Below, piece by piece: positions 11,525-23,601 of a stretch of DNA of 64,000 bases (position 1 is the stretch's first letter; every line of letters begins with the position of its first letter). The DNA comes from Cosmopolites sordidus (taxonomy: Eukaryota; Arthropoda; Insecta; Coleoptera; Curculionidae), in the NCBI GenBank assembly GCA_031761425.1, contig JARFXV010000736.1, positions 679,501 to 743,500 of the forward strand. Direction: 5' to 3'. Below the pieces are notes generated by a model, which was not told the origin of the DNA, did no database searches, and was given only the letters and a program-made list of their open reading frames with translations. A program made the translations under genes and the position numbers.

Positions 11525-12525
11525 ATTGTGACGATTCACCTAGAGGTTGCAACCAACTTATGGGTAGAGTAACTTTTCGTTTGGCTGGTAACTTTAGACC
11601 ACCGATCTTACCTGTTATATTACGGGAAACAGATGCAGATGAAGTCAAGGCCTGTCTTAAGTCATCAATTTTATGACCTCATGTTAAAGTCCTATCTTTG
11701 AGTATTAATATGCGTATTCATCTTCAGCATGACTTAGCAGCAGAAGAGTTTTTAAAACTACTAATTGATATAGGTGATGGAAAAATTCCAGAAGAAGAAG
11801 GTAAAGTAAATATTTCGAGTAGTCATTGTGATATCGTGTGAGATTTGATAACCCTGACTGACAAAATATATCCAAACATCGATCAGGCTGAACTAAATGG
11901 TACTTCATGGTTAAAAGAAAGAGCTATTTTCACTCCGACAAATGACAAACCCAATAGCATTAATAACTTTCTATTAGAAAAGCTGCCCACTATACATGTG
12001 AAGTATGAATCTGTGTACATGGTAATGGAGGTGGAAGATGCTGTCCTTTATCCTGTGGAGTTGTTGCAGACGCTTAATCTGCAAGGAATACCACCTCATG
12101 TTCTTTACCTACAGATTAACACACCAATAATGCTATTGCGTAATTTAAACCCTCCAAAACTGTGTAATGGTACCAGACTTCAGATGAAAGCTCTACATAA
12201 AAACGTATTAGAAGCCATGATTTTCACTGGAAAATATGAGAGAGAAAACTTATTCATTCCAAGAATTCCTCTTATTTCAACTGAGTACCACTTTGAATTC
12301 AAACATCTGCAATTTCCTATTAGTTTGCTTTACCATGACTATCAATAAAGCACAAGGATAGAGTATGAAAGTGGCTGGTGTTGACTTAAGAAATGACTGC
12401 TTTTCTCATGGCCAGTTTTTTGTGGCATGCTCAAGAGTCAGTTCTCATGATAACCTGGTCATTCTTCAGCTAGATAAGAAAACCAAAAACGTAATTTATA
12501 GAGAAGTCTTATGTATTTGATTTTA
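11525..12525 (+). pseudogene. Helitron PIF1-like helicase C-terminal remnant
   Basis: Encodes the C-terminal half of a Helitron helicase (5'-3' DNA helicase of the PIF1 type). Segments in order: NQLMGRVTFRLAGNFRPPIL (degenerate GDFRQ region), ADEVKACLKSS, EFLKLLIDIGDGKIP, IYPNID, LNLQGIPPHVLYLQINTP with IMLLRNLNPPKLCNGTRL, then HLQFPISL, AGVDLR, CFSHGQFFVACSRVSS and NVIYREVL. The VACSRVSS block is helicase motif VI-like. Several frame changes and stops separate the segments. No Helitron terminus was seen nearby, and it is not part of the copy at 9135-10623. Confidence 0.87.
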
Positions 12526-13254
12526 CAGTTTTAATGGTCTTAATAAATATTGTGAGCAATAAAGACGACTGAACAAGGAAATAAACAAAAACTCAGTCGA
12601 CAGATACTTTCTAGATATTTTTTAAGCTATTTATATTAAATACTAAAATGAATGATATGTAAATTATCTTCAATAGTTCATCTAAAAAATAATGAAGTAT
12701 TTCTTTTTACTATCACAACAAAAATATAAATTATACATTTCAAATTTCTTCAATGTTTATCGACTGTATAACTGGAACAGGTCACATCTATTTAATGAAA
12801 ATATTATAAGTAATAAGTTTGCTATGAATTCTAATAATTGTTATAATTTGGAGAGTAATCAATTTTATCTTTGTTAAAATAAAAACAAACTCACATTGAA
12901 CGAAAACGTTTTAAGTTTTGGATTCATAGTCCATTAGTCTACTTCCGCCGAAGAATTATTTGTCGGGACACTTCTTATTCATTTTTAACATAGAAATCGG
13001 AAAACAGTTGCGTTATACTGGCCTTATAGTAACTAATACGGCCAAATTTTTTACTACATTTTCAAAGTTTCTTTTTTACTAATTAATTCGTTTTTAAATA
13101 AGTGTTTACCTATAAATGATGGGTCCGAATGATTCATAAAAGATTAAAATTATTAAGGTCTCATTTTGCATGTACTGTGTTTAAAAAATTATCTTTTGAA
13201 TATATTTTGCTTTTTTTTTTGGCAAAACTTATTTCAAGTTACATCCATCGAAGT

Positions 13255-14000
13255 GGGCGGGTAAGGGATAGTTTTATATATGATATGGTTACAGATGACA
13301 GACAATTGACTTTGAGTGAAATTGCTAAGGCTATGGATATCTCAACTGAACGGGTGTTTCATATTTTAAAACAGGAACTAGGCTTGAGAAAGCTATGTGC
13401 AAGATGGGTGACGCATTTGTTAAATTTTGATCAAAAACACTCCGAGTAAAACTTTCTAACCAACATTAGGATCTTTTTCGAAAGAATAAAATACATTTTT
13501 AACATCGTTTTGTCACTATGGATGAGACTTGGATTTACTACTATGATCCTGAACTGCGACAACAAACCGCAGAAGTAGCAACCAAAGTAGTCAACATCGA
13601 CCAAAAAAGTAATGGCATCAATTTTTTGGGATGCAAAAGGCATTTTATTAAGTAATTACCTTTAAATCGGTAAAACAATAACAGGACAGTATTACTCAAA
13701 CCTTTTGGATCAATTGGCTGTAAAAATTCGTGAGAAAAGACCTGGTTTAGCAAAGAAATTTTTTTTATCAAGACAATACACCGGTTCATAGAAGTCTTAC
13801 AATGGCCAAATTGAAGGAGTTACACTATACATTGTTCGAGCATCCACCATATTCACCAGATCTTTTGACTTTCCCTTTGACTTCCCCCTTTGACTTCCAT
13901 CTGTTCCCAAACCTCAAAAAATTCCTACGTGGCAAGCGTTTTTCATCAATGAATAAAGTAATTTTTTCAACTATAAACTTGTTTTATCATTTCCACTCCG
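13255..14000 (+). pseudogene. mariner transposase, decayed
   Basis: Second HTH region VTDDRQLTLSEIAKAMDIST then LGLRKLCARWV, first catalytic block TMDETWIYYYDPELRQQ, KVMASIFWDAKG, second Asp in YQDNTPVHRSLTMAKLKEL and third block HPPYSPDL, followed by DFHLFPNLKKFLRGKRFSS. The blocks lie in all three frames with stops, and a small duplication (TTTGACTTCCC) sits between PDL and DFHLF. All three aspartates can still be located, but the gene cannot be translated through. Confidence 0.87.
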
Positions 14001-14039
14001 TGAACTTTTCAATTAGCCTAGTATTATAGATGGGAAAGA

Positions 14040-14950
14040 GATATAAATCTGGAAACTGTTTTGTCTGTCCTTAAAGGTCTGTACCCATAAAACTAAGCTG
14101 AAACTTACAGATGTCTATTAGACATAGGCATTTAAGCTTACAATAGTCATCAAATATAGGCATATTGTGAGAAAATATTATATCTACGCAACAGGAAGAT
14201 TGTACCAAATGAACAACAGGAGGTAAAGAACAGTATTTATTTATTCAGTACATACCACACAAATGATTCCTAGAAATTTTGAACATATATAAAATACATC
14301 TACCTTTATTAATCTCCTGGAAACCTTCATCTCAACTTGGAGAAACAAATTCTAGTTTAGGAAATGTGGGATAAATATCACAACTGATAAAATCCCTATT
14401 TAGAAGAGAAATTTTTAAGGAGACTTGCCCAAGCACTCTTTCAAGGAGTGGTCTTTGGTTCTATATCTCTATGAATCCTCTTTTAAACAAACTAAACTTG
14501 GTGAAATATAGTTTTAAACTGAGGGTACTTTACGAACAATTGCTCTAAATAAATTTTGAATATAATCTTGATAGCAGATGCTTTATACTGGCGGCGAAAA
14601 CAACCAGCATGATAACTTTTGATGACATGTTTCAAAAGTTACTAATGATTTTGTTTGGGTATTGGGGTAGGAAGTCCTCCCACACGTGGTTGAGGAGTAC
14701 AATGTATGAGTTGATTTTATGAAGAGAACCGTTGGAAAAAAAGAATCTGAAATACAAAAATATACAAGGATAGAGTGGAAGATCAAGTACATTTTAAAAT
14801 AAAATATGTTTTTTTAATTGAAAATTGATTAAGTCTAAGATCAAAATTAAGTCTTCTTTTAGCTCGATACACTTCGCCCAAGGAATTTTTTTCGTGCCTT
14901 CCAAAACGTAGGACTTTAAGATTGAGCTTTAAGATTGAATTCTGTTTCGG
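14040..14950. other. No recognisable gene
   Basis: Probably transposon-derived and AT-rich, but no conserved coding block, terminal repeat or RNA feature is visible. Confidence 0.45.
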
Positions 14951-14954
14951 CGAT

Positions 14955-15760
14955 GATCTCTTCATTTAATGTGAATTTCTTTCCAACCAACCATTTCTTC
15001 ATGTTTCGAAAGAGAAAGAAGTCAAAGGGGGCCAAGTCTGAAGAATAGGAAGAATGCGGTATCAATGCATAGCGTTAATTCGCTAATTTCGATATTGCAA
15101 CAGCGAAGGAATGGGCAAGTGCAATGTCGGACTGAAACAGCACTTATTCTTCGTTAAATAAGGGTGTTTTGTTATCAACTATACGCGAAATTTCCTCCTT
15201 TCCGAACACTTGATGAGGAAAATGCCTTGCGAATCTGATAAAACAGTTGTCGTTACCATTTTGGCCGACAGAAGTCTCTTCTTCCTTTTCGGGGCACCTT
15301 CGCCGGATAAAACCTACAGGTCCTTGATTTCTCGTAATAATCTCGTTGGTAATGAATCCAAGTTTCATCAAGGGTCATGAATCGTGGTCAATCGTTTCTG
15401 TTTTTGGTATGTAGTGAAGAAACGGTGCATTCATCGCGCGGATAGCTTTCTCAGATCTAAATGTTCGTCTAGAATGATGTTTATCATTTCAACAATCTCT
15501 CTAACCTTTACTCTGTATTTGGCTATCATAATACCATGGATTTTGTTGACTATTTCCTTAGTAGTGACCTCAGTGAGCGTCTTCAGCCTAGAGGGTCACT
15601 TGTGCTGGTTCCATCACATCAATACTTAGTAAACTACCTGTAAACCAGGAAATGTAAAGGAGCAGAGCCCACATATTTCTTCAACTTTTTTTGCCGTTTT
15701 TCTCAAATTGGCTTTTCCACGGAAAAAGTGGTGTTTAATCAACACATGACCTTCCATCTT
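14955..15760 (-). pseudogene. mariner transposase, decayed, minus strand
   Basis: On the complement: N-terminus MEGHVLIKHHFFRGKA (first HTH), LRKLSAR region, first catalytic block TLDETWIHYQRDYYEK, KMVTTTVL and KGIFLI-like segments, then HSSYSSDLAPFDFFLF with the third Asp, and RNMKKWLVGKKFT. Frameshifts separate the blocks and the DETW block is out of phase with the segment after it. Order and spacing fit a nearly full-length mariner coding region. Confidence 0.82.
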
Positions 15761-15769
15761 ATCCTTGTA

Positions 15770-16530
15770 AAATTATGGAATTTTTTTTAAAAATAAAATT
15801 TCAATTTGGTTTTTCGTGAGTTTAGAAGTCATCCGGACTTACACAGATTGGTTATTGGCGTAACTCAGGGACGCTACGCGTAACAGTTTTTCCAGATTGA
15901 TCATAGTCATCAGGAAGTAACCGCAACAACAGACAATGCGTTTCAATTTGTACATTTTTTTTTACCATTTTACCCATTCTTATTGCCATTTATGATTTTC
16001 CCCATCTGTATATCATATTACATTTCAGAGGAAAAGTCAGGTTCACATGGACATAAAGTTTAATTTACCATGAAGAGAAAAAAGAAAACATTAGATTTAT
16101 TACCTCTATACCAATCGTACTCTTCCTCTCTGACACTCAGCCTGAACCCAACCGAACAACCAAACGCGATAGACTCGATATAAAAGAAAAAAAAAGAGGC
16201 GTTCTACCACGGAAATTATTCAACGGAACTCAATAAAGACCAGTTTTATTATTCGGTCGGACTTTTGTATGGCCGTTCTTTTTTTCTTTGTTCAAAGACC
16301 AAGTTGAAGGAACCCTTTAGAACTGTTTTTTCTCGTTTTCTTTGTTTGGATATAGTTTTAGATTGGTTGGTCAGTCAGCTGTTTTTTTACCGTCGGGTTG
16401 TTGATGGTGGTGTGAGTTGATCGATAAAATATAGTTAAGGTGAATTTTTGGCGAATACTTAAGATATAAAGGGTTGTCCAATAAGAGTGTCAGAACTTTC
16501 AAATAAGGCATAATGATAAATTCAAGTGAT
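15770..16530. other. No recognisable gene
   Basis: Contains GGCGTAACTCAGGGACGC near 15857, which resembles a hAT-type end, but no partner end was found. Nothing else is recognised. Confidence 0.4.
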
Positions 16531-16555
16531 AATCCGGTAATTTGTATTTTATATT

Positions 16556-16770
16556 TTTTTCTTTTTTTTGAGTTTTTCACCACGATCTAAAAATCAAAAA
16601 AATATCAAAAATATCTGTTCTTATGCAAATAAAGAATCACTGGTCAAAAGACAAAACGGAGACAAATTTCTCAGTGATCACTAAGAAAGTATTTTTTTGA
16701 GTTTTAGATCGTGGCGAAAAACTCAAAAAAAGATAAAATATATATGAACACGCCACAATCATTTAGACAT
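16556..16770 (+). mobile_element. Small palindromic element, copy 2 (18-bp TSD)
   Basis: A 215-bp insertion flanked by the perfect 18-bp repeat TAATTTGTATTTTATATT (16538-16555 and 16771-16788). The arms are inverted: TTGAGTTTTTCACCACGATC on the left, and GATCGTGGCGAAAAACTCAA on the right. A common tail GAACACGCCACAATCATTTA follows the right arm. The middle contains AAGAATCACTGGTCAAAAGA, shared (inverted) with copy 3. It is non-coding. Confidence 0.9.
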
Positions 16771-16879
16771 TAATTTGTATTTTATATTGAACAACAAATA
16801 ATCGACCACCTAGGAACAGGTGGTTGCACATAGCCTTTGGGAAGTTTGCTATCTCAAGAACCAGAGTATTTAAGTGACA

Positions 16880-17170
16880 TACAGCATCTACTGAAGGCCG
16901 TGAGAGCCTTGAAAACTCAGACCAGCCGGCGGGCAACCTCTGTTAACAACGAAAACATTGAGAAAAGATTAAAAACCTGCTGGAAAATCGTCATGAGAGG
17001 TGGCAGAAGATCATCTCAAGACATTTTGGTTGATATTCTGGGAATGAAATGCGTCGCAGCCAAGCTAGTTCCAAAAGAGTTGAATTTCATGTAAAAAGAG
17101 TGTCCAATCGAAGTTGCCAGAGAGATGGAAATGGAGAGATGGGAGATGATATTCCAACACCTTAGGTCGA
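16880..17170 (+). pseudogene. mariner transposase N-terminal fragment
   Basis: SVNNENIEKRLKTCWKIVMR then RRSSQDILVDILGMKCVAAK and LVPKELNFM match the second HTH and linker of a mariner transposase (usually NNE.I..V..L....R....DLA...G.S..S.Q.IL...LGMKRVAAK.VP..LNF). A stop follows LNFM; EVAREMEMER continues briefly. No catalytic domain is present. Confidence 0.75.
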
Positions 17171-17224
17171 AGGTATTCGATGGATTTATACTACCGATGT
17201 TGATTCAGCTCATACCTGGACCAT

Positions 17225-17592
17225 ATATTCAGCCAGGAGCTCATACCTGGACCCTGACGGGGAGAAACGTGTACGAACTAATAAAGGCCAACGAGCTATA
17301 GAACGCCAAACATTACACGTAACACTCCAAGGCAAAATGAAACATGTTAATACGGCATAAGACAACAGACGCACAAATGTAAGAAAAAGTACACCTCGCC
17401 TTAAACGACAATTTGTAGGCCATAACGCCCTTGAAAGAGACACCAGATGGACCGTACAAGTTTTACATTGGAGACCATGGTTAGAAAAAAGAGGACGCGC
17501 AAACAACATATGAGATGGGTAGATGATGTAAAGCACCTGGACTAGATGGAAGGGACTAGGGGAGACCTACATCCACAGTTGGATTGAAGAAG
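17225..17592 (+). mobile_element. LINE 3' end running into (TA)n
   Basis: C-terminal LINE ORF2 remnant: FVGHNALERDTRWTVQVLHW, RPWLEKRGRAN, RWVDDV and then WKGLGETYIHSWIEE, resembling the arginine-rich RWxDD...WxxxAxDRxxWxxxxExY tail common to RTE-like insect LINEs. The stop codon is followed within a few bases by a (TA)n tract. There are several stops and frameshifts. Confidence 0.72.

Positions 17593-17671
<79 letters not shown>
17593..17671. repeat. (TA)n microsatellite
   Basis: About 39 TA units, starting at the 3' end of a LINE remnant. Another tract at 18079-18158 follows after 400 bp. Confidence 0.97.
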
Positions 17672-17673
<2 letters not shown>

Positions 17674-18077
17674 CATTCCATGCCAAATAGACCATTTTTG
17701 AACCCGACCCCTTTTGATTTGGCTTTTTGGAATAGTCATTACTCGTTCAAACACGTTTTTTTTTAATTATTCGTTTTGGATGAACTTTAAAAAAAAATTC
17801 ATTTAGATCTATAAAATGTTTTAATTTTTCGGAAAAAATAATTAATATTTTAAAGTTCACAATTTTTTTTTCAAAAAACTTTCATTCATTCGACGTTTGG
17901 TGTGTAAATACCATCGTCGTGGCTCTTTACCTTCATCGAACTTTGAAAAATTGATTTTTTTCGAAAAACAAAAAAAATTTTTAGAAAATGATTTTTTTTG
18001 TAATATTGCTTCAAAAACGAATAATTTAAAAATAAAAGCATCTTATTTGGTCAATTTTTGGAAGAGTTACGACTATA

Positions 18078-18078
<1 letters not shown>
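17672..18078. repeat. Dispersed repeat between two (TA)n arrays
   Basis: Begins GACATTCCATGCCAAATAGA and includes AACCCGACCCCTTTTG. An inverted relative is at 63085-63140 (GGTCGGGTT...GATTTGGTATGGAATGCC). No coding signal is present. Confidence 0.6.

Positions 18079-18158
<80 letters not shown>
18079..18158. repeat. (TA)n microsatellite
   Basis: About 40 TA units, followed by a C/T-rich stretch (18160-18380) with no recognisable gene. Confidence 0.97.
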
Positions 18159-18161
<3 letters not shown>

Positions 18162-18954
18162 TCCTCTATTCTCTCTTTTCACGCTGGCTTTCATACACTT
18201 TTATTATGGCCCACCCCCACTCTAATTACGGCCCATTATCATTCATCACCCACTCTACACATCCCTCTCCCCTATCGCTCCAAATCACTTTCTCTCCCCA
18301 TCTATCTCTCCATATATTTCTTCCTTTCCTTCCCCCTTATCCTATATACCTTGTCACCCCCCTCTCGATATATCTATATTCTTAGACATTACTTGTATTT
18401 CATTTCATATGAGTTATTTTTTCCTTTGGGAAGACTGTGGTTTTCAAAGTTCCGATTAATTTTTAACTTAATATTTAAACCAATAAATTGCTTACTGTCA
18501 AAACGATAATAGGTTTTCAGTTCCTACTAGAAAACATCTGTTGACATTTCGATGAAATATAAATATAGATACGAAATGGGACGTTTCTCCTCAAGGAACG
18601 CTAACAAATGAATAAAAGACGAATAGATGCAACATTTTACGCTGACAAACGCCGTAAATAACGATCGCAGGCGAGAAATGGAAAATATGACACCTGCATG
18701 AAATATGGCTATGAACGTTAGAGAACGACTTTTTTTGCTATAATTATTATACTCTCATATATCTTCGAGAATGTCTCGAAAAAAATGCCTTAAAACGAAA
18801 ATACCTTATCACTCCTTAATAACACATTTTGTTCAAGTATTGTTTTTTTTTTGTTTTGCCCACGTTTGTATCAAGTGGCCCAAATTGAACATCAGATTTA
18901 AATTGGAAATAATCAGGCTTTTTTATAATTTTTATGACTGGTTTTTTATTGGAC

Positions 18955-19960
18955 AAGTACACACTCTGGTGCAGACGACTGTCAGAAGGACAGAAAATAA
19001 AGTTATAGTCGATGGAGCAATGTCGGAGGAAGTTACTGTAAAGAAAGGATTGAGGTAAACCTATCCACAGTCCGCAGTTCCGTTCACTTTAACGCAGGAA
19101 CTGATTCAGAGGAGGAGTGGTATCAATACTAAGGGGTTGATGTATGGCACCAGGCACCAATGCCTAGTCTATGTGGACGACATTATATTGATGGCGACAT
19201 CCAAGGACGAAATATATATTCAAGATGTTCAAAAATATTCAAGATGTAAGAAAGAAAAGCAAGGAAATATTGCTTAACAAATAACGAAAATAAAACCAAA
19301 TATATGGTAATGAAAGATAATACCAGAGGACTGTCCTCTAATTTAGTCATTAATTGAGCAGAAAATAATAAATATACGATAGAGAAAGTTGAGTAAACTA
19401 ACATGTAAAGGGGATAAAGAGAAAGAAATAGAGAAACGATTATTGAAAGAAGCAAAGCCCTAGGAATGCTTTCAAAGATTTTAAATGCGAACATTATAAT
19501 AAAAGCAACCAAAGTAAGAATGTACCAAACAATACTAAGGACCAGGTTACCTATACGTGCGAGACGTTGTCAGTGACAAAGAGGGAGGAAAGTAAGCTGG
19601 AAGTCTGGGAGCGTATAATGTTTGGAGGAATTGCAGTTCAAAATGAGTTTATAAGAAGAACAAATACAGAAATAGCAGAACTGTACAAAAACCCAAAACA
19701 TTGTTCAGGTGGGGAGAACGCAAGAAGCTGGATGGTTGGTGCACAAAGCAAGGATGACTGGCAAAAGAAGGGTTAGACGAATAGACCGAGGAAGAAACGG
19801 TTGGATGAAGTGTTGAAAGATCTGAGGAAGTAAGAGTCAGGGGGTGGAAAACAGAAGCTTTGTACAGAAAAAGATGAAAAAGAAGAGTGAAAGATTTCGA
19901 AGCCAATGGCCACTAGGCCTGTAGAGCTGAACATTATTATTATTATTATTATAAATACAG
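18955..19960 (+). mobile_element. LINE reverse transcriptase 3' half ending in (ATT)n
   Basis: Pieces in order: VRRTENKVIVDGAMSEEVTV then KKGLR (the LxQGDxLSP region, with a stop in place of Gln), MYGTRHQCLVYVDDIILMAT with the YVDD active site, and then a C-terminal tail with WERIMFGGI, RRTNTEIAELYKNP, GRTQEAGWLVHKARM and GRNGWMKC-like segments. It ends at a (TTA)n tract at 19934-19952. Many frameshifts are present. The tail is of the common insect LINE type in which the ORF end is followed by a short simple repeat. Confidence 0.75.
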
Positions 19961-20109
19961 AACCTCCGATTAAACATGCAAAATGTTGTCAGACGAATGC
20001 CCATCTTAGATTCGGCTGCAAATTCTGGTTCTTCGAACATTTTCGATTATAATTTCGCATAATCTCTGGTCAGTTTGATTAATAACACGCCGGATGTTAT
20101 TATTTAGGT

Positions 20110-20300
20110 CGCCGCTTGTTTATAGATTGAATTTTCTAACAGAAAAAAGAGGTAAACCAAAGACACGACGCGCAGAACAAGATAAGAAGAACTACTGCAG
20201 ATCAAGAACTGGTAAGAGACTGCTGGGAATCAGTCCGGTTGGAAAGCAAGGTAGAATGAGGTAAAGGCTCACTTACAGGCTGTAGCACCCCAGGAAGAAG
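20110..20300 (+). pseudogene. Possible LINE C-terminal fragment
   Basis: RGKPKTRRAEQDKKNYCRSR is a weak match to the GRPxxRWxDD region of LINE ORF2. It is short and could be coincidental. Confidence 0.35.
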
Positions 20301-20980
20301 AATTACATATATTGTAGAAGAATTACATTAATATCTTGTTGGCATGGAGTCGATTAAATGTCGCCATGCTTCTACCGGTATTGAAGACCAAGCTATCTGA
20401 ATTTCTTGCAACAACGATACACTGTAGTGTCATAAAAACAGAAACAAACTGTTTAAAAGAGTTAATGAAGAACATTATCGTCCCAGAATATTATTAGGGA
20501 AATTAAGTGTATCAAAATATATTTACAAACATATTTACAATGTTTTCAAAATATATTATAAACTAAATTTATAAAAGTTTATGTATAAAGCCGTTTGACC
20601 TTGTCCGACCGTCAAAATCCTGCCGAAATATATTGATATGAAATTTACCACCAGTAAAAGTTTATATAAAAATAAAATTACTTACCATTTGCTCCTCGAA
20701 TTTCTGTTGCAAAATGCACAAAAATCACAATACAAAATAATAAAAACCGTAACGTATACTAAAAATTATCGACTGTAATAAACAGACAGATAACGATCAA
20801 AAAAAAGATTGAACCTTGTCAAATTCGCAAATTGTGAATACGCGCAATTGCACTGTTTGAAGGAACCAGCCTACTTGATGCATCGATGAGTTTCAGACAG
20901 GAGCTATCGGCACGATACATTTTGTCGCAGTTTTGATGAGCAAAAAATGAGTTAGTTTTTGTATTAAATTTATAAACCTA
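20300..20980. other. No recognisable gene
   Basis: AT-rich; no coding block or element end seen. Confidence 0.45.
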
Positions 20981-20984
20981 CAGG

Positions 20985-21055
20985 GGTTCCGTTCCGCTGT
21001 CTTCTGCGGATACCTGAAACCGTAGATAATAGCGAACTACTTGTGGGCGCCATGT
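20985..21055. mobile_element. Tigger/pogo-like terminal sequence
   Basis: GGATACCTGAAACCGTAGAT followed by AATAGCGAAC resembles the inner part of Tigger/pogo terminal repeats (GGATxCCTGAAACCGxGGAT). There is no linked transposase. It may be a MITE or solo end related to the Tigger remnant at 36345-37957. Confidence 0.5.
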
Positions 21056-21329
21056 CTTTAGGTTTATAACGCAGAATGGATCCAAAAAAATAACGAAAAT
21101 CGCGGTGTTATATATTATTTATTTAAAAGTACACGTCATAAAAAAATTATATTTATGCTGTTAATAAAATTAAATTTAAATTTCATTCGTATTCAAACTA
21201 TGTATTGCACAAGAAAATATACTAATGAAAATAGGATCATAACATTTTAATTTCTGTTCATCATCATTTGGAGCTACGAGGGTTGCTATTTATGTATCCA
21301 GAATAATAAATAAAAACAAATATTTATCA

Positions 21330-22040
21330 TTCAAAATTGTTTTATTGTTTTTCAAAATATTCTCTCTGCGATGATCGATATACTTCTGCATACGTTTAAA
21401 TCAATTTTCATAGCAGTTTTTTCATTCCAATTGAGGTATCTCCAAAACATGCATTTTAAATGCATTAATATCTTCTTCTGGCATCGAAAATCGTTTATGA
21501 CGTTTAATTCGTTTAATACGACCACGTAGTTTGTTCTTGACCGACAGGAACAAAAAGAAATCATTGGGTACCAAATCAGGATCTTACACCGGATGACTCC
21601 TCAAACGATGTTTTGACTGGTTAAATATTGAATTAATCGATTCGACGTGTGAGAGCTCGGTTTGTCATGGTTAAGAATGATCCTGCGTCGCTGGTTGTTT
21701 TTTCTTATTTCCCCAAAAACTTCTGGCAAAGAAATGGTTGTATACCATTCAGAATTTACCGTTCTACGATTCTCTAGTGGCACTGTAGCCACATGCCTAT
21801 TTATCCAAAAAAAAACAGGCGATCATTTGCTTCGATGTGCTTCTTACGTGAACAACTTTTGTTGGGTTTAGCTAATTTTGAAAGATCTATAGAGTCGATT
21901 GCAGTTTACTTCCGGGCTCATACGCATAGATTCAAAATTCGTTACCTGTGTAGAGGTTATACGCGGTTTTTAACGTACCACGATTGTATTTTTTGAGCAT
22001 TTCTTTGCACCAGTCGACGCAAGCATTTTTTTGAGCGATG
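21330..22040 (-). pseudogene. mariner (SETMAR-like) transposase, decayed, minus strand
   Basis: On the complement: WCKEMLKKYNRG, TGNESWIYAYEPE (first catalytic block, with Asp replaced by Asn), QRTINSEWYTTISLPEVFGE, LNHDKPSSHTSN (second Asp) and QYLTSQNIV; then the C-terminal LNELNVINDFRCQKK, HVLEIP-like and QKCIDHR-like segments. This is the mariner subfamily related to the human SETMAR transposase domain. Frameshifts are frequent and PPYSPDLAP is not intact. The plus-strand motif ACGAGGGTTGCTATTTATGT near 21278 looks like its right terminal repeat. Confidence 0.78.
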
Positions 22041-22139
22041 GTAAAATTAAAAGTAAAAAGTTTTCTTTTTTGTCTTTTTATTTTACTAAATATATTTTGT
22101 GATAATAGAATTTGGAGGATCAGGTGCAGGGTCCAAAAA

Positions 22140-22585
22140 GTTGTATACTTTTGGAAATGAAATAAAAAAACAGGTTGATCAATTTTAACAAATTTATTCT
22201 TAAAATTTTCAAGAATTCTTGGAAATTCATGTTCTGAAGATTACATTGTCTAAATGTTCTCCATTTCTACCCTTGCACTCCTAAAGCCGACCTCTAATAT
22301 TTACCACAACGTGACGGCAAGTGTCTGCAGTTATGGCTTTGATTTCTTGCCGAATATTCTTCTCTCAGAGTGACGGGGTGGTTGCAGTACATTTGACTTT
22401 TAAGATATTCCCATAAAAAAATCACACGGAATTAGGTCTGGGTTTCGGGGCGCCACTGAACGTCTCCTCATCGAGAAATCAATTTTTCCGGGAAAAGCGC
22501 CTGCAAGAGAGATTGGAAGTGTGGTAGGTGGTTCCGTCCTGTTAGAACCAAGTGCCCTGAGTATTGTAACGACATTATTTTCTTC
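22140..22585 (-). pseudogene. DUF4817/Tc1-type transposase C-terminus, minus strand
   Basis: On the complement: GTWFXQDGTTYHTSNL (second catalytic block WFQQDGA.CHT), FSRKN and DEETFSGAPKPRPNSV (altered form of the PPRSPDL block), then FFYGNILKVKCTATTPSL, KNIRQEIKAITADTCRHVV and GEHLDNVIF. It is a decayed C-terminal half of the insect transposase type that carries an N-terminal DUF4817 domain. The N-terminal half is missing. Confidence 0.75.
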
Positions 22586-22629
22586 TTAAAAAAAAACAAA
22601 CCGCATACGTTATGCCCCAAATTGGACAG

Positions 22630-22880
22630 CCAATTATATACAACGTGTTTTACTTACTAAACATGATAGAAGGGGCTTTGAATATCGACAAAGAAACGAT
22701 TCGACTCATTATTCACAAGGATTTGGGCAAAACAAACGTGTGTGCAAAGTTTGTTCCAAACACGTTGACGGAGAAGCAGAAATCACTTCGTGTCAATCAT
22801 TCCAGAGAGGTCGTCGCAGCCGCCAGAAATGATCAAAACTTAGGCTCTTTCAAGTACATCCACATTGGTTTGATGCTCTT
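22630..22880 (+). pseudogene. mariner transposase N-terminal fragment
   Basis: IEGALNIDKETIRLIIHKDL then GKTNVCAKFVPNTLTEKQKS match the second HTH and linker of mariner transposases (ISxETVxxIxHxDLGMRKVCAKFVPxxLTxxQKxxR). It is truncated before the first catalytic Asp. Confidence 0.78.
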
Positions 22881-23601
22881 GCTATTTTATTCTCAAGATT
22901 TGTCGGATGTAGCCTGAATGAAATATCTCGAGTTGTTTTATTTGCTTGGGAATTATTTGACTGGGAATTATGAAGACATAGTAAACCCTGATTTTAGTGT
23001 GTTCCTTTAAGTCTCGGTTACTAAACACCCTTCTCATGAGATGTTCAAAATTATAGACCAGCACACTTTATTCTGGAAATGACGTAGTAGCGGTTTGATT
23101 TTTTTTAAGGTTAAGCCAAGTTTTGAATATATGTAACCAGTCTTTACTTGCAGTAAATTACTTTCTGTTTCACCTTTACTTGCTGTGAATGACTTGAACG
23201 TAAACTAATGTTTCACCTTAGAACCATATGAGAGTTAAAAATCAATACTTTTTGTTGTACCGTGTTGTCATGAATGAGATTTTCTTTTCGTAATGTCCAC
23301 CACCAACAAATTAAAAAAATGTCTACCTTAACTAATGTTTGTCTTCGTTTTTTTTAACATTTCACGTATCGAGGATTCGTTTTTGATATAGATCTTGGCA
23401 ACGGCTGCAATAAACTTCGCAGCCTGAAACTGCTCCAATCTTTGATTTTTCATTCATACTGAACACTTTACGTCGTCTTTTATATTTGAACGAAGGTTTG
23501 CATTTCAACGACATTTTTAAATATACTGATAGACATTCTGTAGCAACTCGACTAGAAAAATAAAGGGACTGTGTTTTCAATATGCCTTTCACTCATATAT
23601 A

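Noticed and set aside
14583..14792. Open frames on both strands around 14.6-14.9 kb
   Set aside because: No conserved motif, no splice logic and low complexity; most likely chance.
15855..15925. Possible hammerhead on the minus strand (CTGATGA, GAAA and a later GTC)
   Set aside because: The sequence between the CTGATGA and GAAA boxes cannot form stem II, and the GAAA-to-GTC spacing does not give a simple stem III.
17255..17275. GAAACGTG near a CCTGACG, resembling the hammerhead core
   Set aside because: There is no CTGANGA box at the right distance, and the region lies within a LINE remnant.
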